Part shown: piece by piece, positions 7,301 through 12,313 of the stretch
Layout of the letters: every line of letters starts with the position of its first letter
Numbering within the stretch: position 1 is the stretch's first letter
Assembly: GCA_938049125.1 (NCBI GenBank)
Contig: CALICR010000076.1
Location: forward strand, 1 to 13,462
DNA: 13,462 nucleotides
Direction of reading: 5' to 3'
From: an uncultured Clostridia bacterium
Lineage (GTDB): Bacteria > Bacillota > Clostridia > Oscillospirales > Oscillospiraceae
Position numbers and translations under genes: made by a program
The notes under the pieces: model-generated
Database searches by the model: none
What the model saw: the letters and a program-made list of their open reading frames with translations, nothing else
Told to the model about the DNA's origin: nothing

Positions 7301-7327
7301 AACAGTAACGCGCAATTTTTCAGGCTG

Positions 7328-7342
7328 AACTGTCATTTTTGC
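7328..7342 (-). promoter_or_regulatory. Shared element GCAAAAATGACAGTT
   Basis: The minus strand reads GCAAAAATGACAGTT. Nearly the same string (GCAAAATGACAGTT) occurs at 11158-11171 on the plus strand, and AAAATGACAG again at 11344-11353. The repetition across control regions suggests a regulatory site, but AT-rich chance similarity is possible. Confidence 0.3.
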
Positions 7343-7370
7343 GCGCCCAGCGCCAAAATGGAGACTGGAA

Positions 7371-7379
7371 ATTTGGAGC
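7371..7379 (+). promoter_or_regulatory. Further copy of the TTTGGAGC motif
   Basis: ATTTGGAGC lies here in the orientation opposite to the copy at 7290-7300. CCGAAA follows 12 nt later, as it follows the 11312 copy after 9 nt. It could be a distal site for the same regulator. Confidence 0.3.
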
Positions 7380-7441
7380 GTTTTTGTGAAACCGAAATCT
7401 TTTCCTTCCGAAAAAACACGTACAATGCGCGATTTTTTTGA

Positions 7442-7495
7442 CCTGGGCCGGGCAGCCCGGCCCAGGAGCTGCCCCCTTGGCGGGGCGCAGCTCCT
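7442..7495 (-). terminator. Two adjoining GC-rich hairpins after the second FG-GAP gene
   Basis: Beginning 24 nt past the stop at 7519-7521, the minus strand can form AGGAGCTGC/GCAGCTCCT (7487-7495 with 7464-7472, extended by CCCC/GGGG inside). It is followed immediately by an 11-bp stem with a 3-nt loop (7456-7466 with 7442-7452). The arms share three bases. Downstream is an A-tract on the transcript and not a U-tract, so the canonical intrinsic signature is missing. It is probably where the YesL/FG-GAP transcript ends or is protected, but termination itself is an inference. Confidence 0.55.
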
Positions 7496-7518
7496 GATCC
7501 GGACTGACAAAAACCGCG

Positions 7519-10179
7519 TTATTCTGCCGAGATGGAAACCTCGACCTTATGGAGGCGCGGGCTGCCGCAGGCGTTCGGCGCGAAGAATTCGGCCTGATAC
7601 TGCACGCAGGCGGCGTCCGCCGGGATGGGGACGGCCTCTCCGGCGGCCACGGGCGCGCTCCAGGCCGCCTGGGTCAGGGAAGCCTCGTCCGGGGCAAAGC
7701 GCACGCGCATCCGCAGTGCCGTGTCCGCAGGCGTCTCGGCGTCCCAGCTAAGGCGCAGAACGCCCGGCTCTGCCTGCATGGGCACGGAGGTGTAGTATTC
7801 GCTTTCCGTGCGGTCCGCCATGTTGAAGAGCATGTTGCGGGTGAAGTCGTGGGGGCCGTAGCCCAGCAGCTTCTGGGGGTGCTCCAGATCCAGGCCGTCG
7901 GGGCCGTTGTGGTAGAGCAGGGATTCGACCATGTGGCCGAGGTTGTTGCGGTGGCAGCAGATCAGCAGGTCGGGGTAGCCGTTGCGGTCCAGGTCCACGG
8001 GCAGGCTGGCGATGGAGCTCTCGCAGACGATGGACTGGGGGTGCGCAAAATCGAAGTTGCCCTTGCCGTCATTTCGGAAAATGCGCAGGGGCAGCACGCG
8101 GCTGTCGGAGGTGGAGTAGAAGGGCAGGATGAGGTCCAGCGCGCCGGTGTGCCGCAGGTCGGCCAGGGAGAGGTAGCCCGTGGTGCCGCCGGTCTCAAAG
8201 GAGACCTGCTTCTCCATGGGGTAGCCCGCGTCGGGGTCGAAGAGGATGTTGAGGAAGCTGCGCCGCTTCGTGTAGTGGCCGCAACTGGTGGCCATCAGCT
8301 CCAGCTTGCCGTCGCCGTTGATGTCCGCGGCGGCGACGCCCATGAGCTCTGCGCCGTTCTGGTTCTTGAGGTGGATGCGGGTCGGCTCAGACTCCGTGTC
8401 CAGACCGTCGGGGGTGCCCCAGATGATGCTGAGGTCACCGAAGTGGGAGCCGTGGACGAGGTCGAGGTATCCGTCGCCGTTGACATCCGCCAGGACCATG
8501 GCCTGGGCCGTGTCCCACTCGCCGGGCAGCGGCGTGCGGCGGTCGTTGGAGTAGCCCTCGGGACCGCCCCAGAAGATGTAGCCCTTCTTGCCCGTGGCGA
8601 TCATGTCGAGCCAGCCGTTGCGGTTCAGGTCCGCGAAGATGATGCCGCCGAGGATGCGGTCCTCCGGCTCATGGACCTCGGTGTAGGCGCTCGGGTCCGG
8701 GCCGTCCTTCGTGCCCTTGAAGAGGCGCACGTCGCTCCAGGACGTGGCGGCCAGCTCCGGATAGCCGTCGTTGTCCACGTCCGCCGCGGCATAGGAGTAG
8801 GCGCCGTACTTGACGGGGTACTCGACGCGGCTGCCCGCGGAAAAGACGCCGTCCTTCGTGCCGTGGTAGCAGAAGACGGGGAAGGCCGGGTCGAACTGGC
8901 TGGGGCCGTACATGGTGTTGCAGAAGATGATCTCCGCCTGACCGTCGTGGTCCAGGTCCGCGGCGTCCACGTTCACGCAGCCGTGGGTCGGGAAGCGGAC
9001 GATGTGGTCCATGGAGTAGCGGTCCTCCGTGTTCAGGAACAGGAAGGAGTCGGTGTCGTAGGTCTTGGGCGTGGTGTAGCAGCAGGCGAGGATGTCTTTT
9101 TTGCCGTCGCCGCGGAAGTCGTAGGCCCGGACGCCGCTGCAGTGGAAGCCGTCCACCTGCTGCCAGACGGACTGGAGGTCCGTGGCCTTGCGGATCTGGA
9201 AGCCCGCGCCGCTGCCGACGACCAGCTCCATGACCCCGTCGCCGTCCACGTCCGCCGCGTCGAGGCCAAGGCGGCCATTGAAGAACTGGGTCCGCTGACC
9301 GGCGACCACGAAGGTCTCCGTGTCGTCGGCGGAGAAGTGACCGTTCCGATTATGGTAAACGGTGACGCGGTTGTCGCCGCCGGTGATGAGCTCGGGCACG
9401 CCGCGGCCGTAGAGGTCCGCCGCGATGGCGCTGGTGGCGAGGTGGGTGTCGAAGGTCTCCGGCGTCTTGGAGAGGCCGTCCGGTCCGCCGTGGTAGATGT
9501 AGCCGGTTCCGGTGCCGTTCAGGCTCCCATCGCGCAGGAAGCCGATGAAGACCAGGTCATCGTAGCCGTTGCCGGTGAAGTCGGCGACGGCGATGCTCAT
9601 GATGGTGTTGCAGTTGAAGTTGAATTCGTCCGTGGCCTCCCGGAAGTGCCGGGGGGACTCCTGGACGAAGACCTTCTGCTTGTAGTCGAAGCCGGGGAAG
9701 TGGTGGTCGTACCAGGCACTGGTGAACACCAGGTCCTTGAGGCCGTTGCCGGTCAGGTCGATGGCCGCCACGTCGTAGGCGCCGTCGGTGCGGAACTCGG
9801 CGCGCTCGCCGGTGAGGCCGTCCTTGCCGCCCCAGTAGACGTAGGAGGTCAGGATGGACGTGACGCCGTTCTCAGCGTTGGCGATGAGCAGGTCCTCGAA
9901 GCCGTCGCCGTCGAGGTCCAGGGTGCGGGTCTTCCAGCAGCTGTCGTGGGGCAGCTCCTTCTCGGCCCAGCCGTCGGGCTTTTTGGTAAAGATGGTGGTG
10001 GGGCCGCGCTCGATGTAGCCGTGGCTGTTGGGGAACACGATGTCGAAGCTCCCGTCTCCATTCAGGTCCTGCTCCGCGATGCGGCGCACGGTCCCCTTGG
10101 CGTCCACGAACAGGTTGGCTCCGGCGTTGCCGAAGGCGCCTGCGCGGAAGGCGTCAAAGCCCTCATGAATGATCTTCAT
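7519..10179 (-). CDS. Second large FG-GAP/VCBS repeat protein (predicted double beta-propeller), function unknown
   Basis: This encodes 886 residues; the ATG at 10177-10179 has GGAGG 8 nt upstream. Fourteen DxDGDG-type repeats start near residues 38, 88, 141, 200, 255, 310, 354, 408, 467, 517, 565, 619, 674 and 729, a regular 44-59 residue spacing that suggests two seven-bladed propellers. Some motifs are weakened (DLYGRG at 255, DLRHTG at 674). WGGPEGYSNDRRTPLPG at about 537-553 closely matches a segment of the other FG-GAP protein. The N-terminus (MKIIHEGFDAF, then GNAGANLFV and NSH) and the GPHDFT to SEYYTS bridge also align with it, so the two are paralogues. The tail (about 800-886, with ACVQYQAEF and SPRLHKVEV) looks like a beta-sandwich. 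No signal peptide, TM helix or anchor is seen. It is 67 nt downstream of the YesL-like gene and very likely co-transcribed. Binding, lyase-like or scaffold roles are possible. Confidence 0.9.
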   Translation of the reverse strand: MKIIHEGFDAFRAGAFGNAGANLFVDAKGTVRRIAEQDLNGDGSFDIVFPNSHGYIERGPTTIFTKKPDGWAEKELPHDSCWKTRTLDLDGDGFEDLLIANAENGVTSILTSYVYWGGKDGLTGERAEFRTDGAYDVAAIDLTGNGLKDLVFTSAWYDHHFPGFDYKQKVFVQESPRHFREATDEFNFNCNTIMSIAVADFTGNGYDDLVFIGFLRDGSLNGTGTGYIYHGGPDGLSKTPETFDTHLATSAIAADLYGRGVPELITGGDNRVTVYHNRNGHFSADDTETFVVAGQRTQFFNGRLGLDAADVDGDGVMELVVGSGAGFQIRKATDLQSVWQQVDGFHCSGVRAYDFRGDGKKDILACCYTTPKTYDTDSFLFLNTEDRYSMDHIVRFPTHGCVNVDAADLDHDGQAEIIFCNTMYGPSQFDPAFPVFCYHGTKDGVFSAGSRVEYPVKYGAYSYAAADVDNDGYPELAATSWSDVRLFKGTKDGPDPSAYTEVHEPEDRILGGIIFADLNRNGWLDMIATGKKGYIFWGGPEGYSNDRRTPLPGEWDTAQAMVLADVNGDGYLDLVHGSHFGDLSIIWGTPDGLDTESEPTRIHLKNQNGAELMGVAAADINGDGKLELMATSCGHYTKRRSFLNILFDPDAGYPMEKQVSFETGGTTGYLSLADLRHTGALDLILPFYSTSDSRVLPLRIFRNDGKGNFDFAHPQSIVCESSIASLPVDLDRNGYPDLLICCHRNNLGHMVESLLYHNGPDGLDLEHPQKLLGYGPHDFTRNMLFNMADRTESEYYTSVPMQAEPGVLRLSWDAETPADTALRMRVRFAPDEASLTQAAWSAPVAAGEAVPIPADAACVQYQAEFFAPNACGSPRLHKVEVSISAE

Positions 10180-10246
10180 GTGATAAGCCTCCGTCGTCTG
10201 TTATATTTTATATAGTATTGTATATGCAAAGGGCGCCGGGCGCTCC
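10180..10246 (-). promoter_or_regulatory. AT-rich spacer between the YesL-like and FG-GAP genes, possible weak internal promoter
   Basis: The minus strand of this 67-nt gap is AT-rich, with overlapping -10-like hexamers (TACAAT, TAAAAT, TATAAC). The only -35 I can propose is TTGCAT, 18 nt before TATAAC, which is weak. A short GC-rich GCGCC/GGCGC self-complementary stretch precedes it, but its loop is too small for a convincing terminator. I favour simple co-transcription. Confidence 0.2.
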
Positions 10247-10933
10247 TTATGCCTGCTGATCGGCCGCCTCCGCCTCGGCGGCGGGGCCGATGATGCGCTT
10301 GTCCAGCACGGGATTCACGATGTCCGCCGTCAGCAGCACGAAGAGCGCCGGAGCAAAGATGGCGATGGGGATGAGCGACACGGGCCAGAGCAGCGTGTTC
10401 AGAATAATGGTCAGGCCGCTCAGCACGAGGAGCAGCACGTTTTCCTTTGTGGCGATGAAGATCATCAGGAAAGAGTTGCGCAGGGCCTGCCCCGGGCTGA
10501 GCTTCAGCAGCGCGATCTGCGGGAACCACCAGCCGTAGACCAGCAGGTCCAGCACCACAAAGAAGGCGCAGATGCCGACGGCGGCGGGGTCGCTGAGCTG
10601 TGCGCCCAGGAACCAGCCCCCGACGGGCAGCACGGCCAGCACCGCGGCGATGAAGAGCCGGGAGAAGAAGTTCGCCTTGAACTCCCCGAAAAATTTGGAG
10701 AAGACGTCGCCGTAGCCCTTGCGGTAGTACTGCTGGACCACGGCGTGGAGGCCCGCCAGAGCCGCCGGGATGGTGACGATGGGGATGCTGCAGACGACGG
10801 TCAGTACGTTTGCGAGCAGGAGCTTCGTAAAATGTCCGCCCACGGTGTGCAGCAGCCGCCGAAGGCCATAGGGCGGGATGGGAGCAGGCTCGTGCTCCTC
10901 CGCGGAGACTTGCGTAAGGTTCCGGTTTTCCAT
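10247..10933 (-). CDS. YesL/DUF624-family membrane protein
   Basis: This encodes 228 residues; the ATG at 10931-10933 has GGAGG 6 nt upstream, and the longer upstream frame lacks such a site. After a polar N-terminus come about five hydrophobic helices (about 37-61, 91-111, 119-141, 156-178 and 180-202). The sequence LLHTVGGHFTKLLLANVLTV, then VCSIPIVTIPAALAGLHAVV, then YRKGYGDVFSKFFGEFKANF, is the characteristic opening of the DUF624/YesL family: a first TM helix ending in SIPIVTI and an amphipathic linker with FF.EFK.NF. Members are small membrane proteins of unknown biochemical role that accompany CUT1 sugar transporters; Bacillus subtilis YesL heads the rhamnogalacturonan (yes) operon. 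It is transcribed away from the AraC-family gene and leads the operon with the second FG-GAP gene. The C-terminus is acidic and alanine-rich. Confidence 0.88.
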   Translation of the reverse strand: MENRNLTQVSAEEHEPAPIPPYGLRRLLHTVGGHFTKLLLANVLTVVCSIPIVTIPAALAGLHAVVQQYYRKGYGDVFSKFFGEFKANFFSRLFIAAVLAVLPVGGWFLGAQLSDPAAVGICAFFVVLDLLVYGWWFPQIALLKLSPGQALRNSFLMIFIATKENVLLLVLSGLTIILNTLLWPVSLIPIAIFAPALFVLLTADIVNPVLDKRIIGPAAEAEAADQQA

Positions 10934-10955
10934 ATTTTTCCTCCATTCTGATCGT

Positions 10956-10972
10956 TTCGGTTCGGAAAACGG
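10956..10972 (+). repeat. 17-nt direct repeat, copy 1 (TTCGGTTCGGAAAACGG)
   Basis: It matches the copy at 11325-11341 at 16 of 17 positions and in the same orientation. This copy lies in the leader of the YesL-like gene, 23 nt before its start codon. A fragment (ATTCGGTTC) recurs at 11013-11021. Confidence 0.5.
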
Positions 10973-11049
10973 CAATTTTCGCCGCCGGATACGGACAGGA
11001 GCAGGCGAAAGGATTCGGTTCTCTCCCAAGGGAAAGCACGGTGCGCCGA

Positions 11050-11061
11050 TGCTCCAAACGG
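11050..11061 (-). promoter_or_regulatory. Candidate regulator site CCGTTTGGAGCA in the YesL-like gene leader
   Basis: This minus-strand copy is identical over 12 bases to the plus-strand copy at 11312-11323. It lies about 35 nt downstream of the predicted -10 of the YesL-like promoter, a position more typical of repression or of regulation from a distance. Confidence 0.45.
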
Positions 11062-11094
11062 TGCATTTGCATTTTGCGCGTAGGCTTACCATCA

Positions 11095-11122
11095 ATTTTA
11101 ATGGATGCGCCCCATGTTGCAA
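11095..11122 (-). promoter_or_regulatory. Promoter of the YesL-like/FG-GAP operon
   Basis: The minus strand has TTGCAA (11117-11122), a 16-nt spacer and TAAAAT (11095-11100; 5 of 6 consensus). Transcription would begin near 11088 and leave a leader of about 155 nt. TTGCAA is its own reverse complement and could also serve as a -35 for a plus-strand promoter ending in TATTTT at 11139-11144. Confidence 0.5.
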
Positions 11123-11157
11123 CAGGAAAAATGGTCCATATTTTTGCAGAATTGCGG

Positions 11158-11171
11158 GCAAAATGACAGTT
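11158..11171 (+). promoter_or_regulatory. Shared element GCAAAATGACAGTT
   Basis: Plus-strand counterpart of the element at 7328-7342. It directly precedes and overlaps the candidate -35 (TTGAAA) of the regulator promoter, a plausible activator or autoregulatory position. Confidence 0.3.
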
Positions 11172-11198
11172 GAAATTATTTTTAGGCGGTGATAAGGT
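11170..11198 (+). promoter_or_regulatory. Candidate promoter of the AraC-family gene
   Basis: TTGAAA (11170-11175), a 17-nt spacer, and TAAGGT (11193-11198) preceded by the extended -10 TGA. The -10 matches consensus poorly, so the call is tentative. It would give a leader of about 190 nt that contains two CCGTTTGGA motifs. Confidence 0.35.
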
Positions 11199-11227
11199 GT
11201 AATTACCGTTAGATAGCAGCGTCACCT

Positions 11228-11243
11228 CCGTTTGGAAGAATTC
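11228..11243 (+). promoter_or_regulatory. Variant regulator motif CCGTTTGGAAGAATTC
   Basis: It shares CCGTTTGGA and AATTC with the copy at 11312-11329, at one base different spacing. The two are 84 nt apart in the same orientation, about eight helical turns, which would allow looping between bound AraC-type proteins. Confidence 0.35.
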
Positions 11244-11311
11244 ACGGGGAAAAGTGCTCAAAATGCGGGGATTCCCCGGCAGGGCGGCGAAGCGCGCCCG
11301 TGGGGGACATT

Positions 11312-11323
11312 CCGTTTGGAGCA
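11312..11323 (+). promoter_or_regulatory. Candidate regulator site CCGTTTGGAGCA upstream of the AraC-family gene
   Basis: Identical over 12 bases to the copy at 11050-11061 on the other strand, and followed within 2 nt by the second 17-nt repeat. It lies about 70-80 nt before the regulator start codon, consistent with autoregulation. Confidence 0.45.
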
Positions 11324-11324
11324 A

Positions 11325-11341
11325 TTCGGTTCCGAAAACGG
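11325..11341 (+). repeat. 17-nt direct repeat, copy 2 (TTCGGTTCCGAAAACGG)
   Basis: Sixteen of 17 bases match 10956-10972. This copy includes the near-palindrome TTCGG-TT-CCGAA. It lies immediately 3' of the CCGTTTGGAGCA motif, so the two may form a composite site. Confidence 0.5.
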
Positions 11342-11394
11342 AGAAAATGACAGGGAATCGGACGATCCGGACCGAAAGGAGTGTACGATTTCAG

Positions 11395-12234
11395 ATGAAT
11401 ACCGCCGGGATCACAGTTTCGCTGGGCGGCGAGACGGTTGAGATCATTCCGAATACCAAGGAGGCCTACTGCGTGCGCCAGTGGGATTCCAGCCGCCACA
11501 ACAATGTGGCCAACGAGCTGCACATCATCCTCTCCGGCTCCTGCGAGATGGAGGAGGAGGGCGAGAGCTACCCGCTCCAGGCGGGCATGGCCATTCTCAT
11601 TCCCGCGGGGCGCTTCCATATGCCCCACAACGTCTCCCCGGACATTGAGCGCGTGGCGCTGATGCTGAAGGTGGAGGGCCAGGAGCACCTGGAGTCCCTC
11701 CTCGGCATCCTCAGCGCCCAGCCCTTCTATGTCTCGCCGGAGGTCATCTCCCTCTGCCGCCAGCTGGACCGCGACGGCGTGTCGCCGCGGCTGTTCCATG
11801 AGGAGCTGGTGGCGGCGAAGCTGACGGAGATCGTCATCGAGGTGTTCCGCGTGGCCAACCCGGCCCACCTCCAGACCCAAAACCGGAGCCGCAGCGCCCA
11901 GTGGCAGCTCAATATGCAGCAGATCGACACGTTCTTCTCGCCCTGGCCCAAGTCCATCGGCTCCGAGGCGGACCTGGCCCAGCGGCTGCACCTGAGCCGC
12001 CACCAGCTCAACCGCATCATCCAGCAGAACTACGGCATGAGCTTCCGCCAGAAGCTCCAGCGCTCCAAGATGGACTATGCGTCCTGGCTGCTGCGCAGCA
12101 CGGACTACTCCTGCTACCAGATCGCCACGCTCTGCGGCTACACGGCGGAGTCCTCCTTTTATAAGGCGTTCGGCTCCTACTTCCGGATGTCGCCCCAGAC
12201 CTACCGGAAGAACTACCGGGAAAAGGACGGCTGA
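11395..12234 (+). CDS. AraC-family transcriptional regulator with N-terminal cupin domain
   Basis: This encodes 279 residues from the ATG at 11395-11397. AAAGGAG (11375-11381) is the only clear ribosome site, but it is 13 nt away, longer than usual; an in-frame ATG at 11347 has GGAG only 3 nt upstream. Residues 10-90 form a cupin-like ligand-binding domain (ELHIILSGSCEMEEEG, PLQAGMAILIPAGRFHMPHN). Residues about 180-279 are the double helix-turn-helix of AraC/XylS proteins. The first helix pair has SEADLAQRLHLSRHQLNRII. The second has DYSCYQIATLCGYTAESSFY, followed by KAFGSYFRMSPQTYRKNYR, the family signature. The length is typical of one-component sugar regulators. It is divergent from the YesL-like operon and probably controls it, the importer operon and itself, using a carbohydrate or its breakdown product as effector. 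An MFS-like gene follows 79 nt downstream on the same strand. Confidence 0.93.
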   Translation: MNTAGITVSLGGETVEIIPNTKEAYCVRQWDSSRHNNVANELHIILSGSCEMEEEGESYPLQAGMAILIPAGRFHMPHNVSPDIERVALMLKVEGQEHLESLLGILSAQPFYVSPEVISLCRQLDRDGVSPRLFHEELVAAKLTEIVIEVFRVANPAHLQTQNRSRSAQWQLNMQQIDTFFSPWPKSIGSEADLAQRLHLSRHQLNRIIQQNYGMSFRQKLQRSKMDYASWLLRSTDYSCYQIATLCGYTAESSFYKAFGSYFRMSPQTYRKNYREKDG

Positions 12235-12313
12235 CGCCCGGCGTCTGCGCCCTCACTATACCAGCAATCCGGTGCGCCGGCAAGGCCGCGGCCGGAAATC
12301 GGAGTGGAAATCT
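12235..12313 (+). other. Spacer between regulator and transporter genes
   Basis: These 79 GC-rich nt contain small palindromes (CCGG-TGCG-CCGG, GGCCGCGGCC) but no U-tract terminator and no convincing promoter. GGAG at 12301-12304 is the ribosome site for the next gene. Co-transcription with the regulator is likely. Confidence 0.4.

Larger units (their letters stand above)
7029..7518. other. Intergenic control region upstream of the importer operon
   Basis: This 490-nt stretch has no credible gene; short frames in it lack ribosome sites and domain content. It is AT-rich from about 7100 to 7440, in contrast to the GC-rich genes. From left to right it holds the structured leader of the lipoprotein gene (7029-7223), its promoter (7230-7258), motif copies shared with the AraC region (7290-7300, 7371-7379, 7328-7342), and GC-rich hairpins after the second FG-GAP gene (7442-7495). 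Confidence 0.8.
10934..11394. other. Divergent control region between the YesL-like and AraC-family genes
   Basis: These 461 nt contain no credible gene. They hold a promoter toward the YesL-like gene (11095-11122), at least one candidate promoter toward the regulator (11170-11198), three CCGTTTGGA motifs, two near-identical 17-nt repeats (10956-10972 and 11325-11341), and a CGGGGATTCCCCG palindrome at 11266-11278. The density of repeated motifs marks it as the likely main control point of the locus. Confidence 0.75.

Noticed and set aside
7549..10215. 888-residue open frame on the plus strand opposite the second FG-GAP gene
   Set aside because: It is fully antisense to a gene with clear repeats and RBS. 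Its product is low-complexity Val/Ala/Gly-rich with AVAVEV-like stretches, the mirror of DGDG-coding codons. It lacks a ribosome site and domains.
11266..11278. CGGGGATTCCCCG palindrome as a terminator or mobile-element end
   Set aside because: It is short, has no U-tract and no second copy was seen. It may be an operator, but nothing else supports a call.
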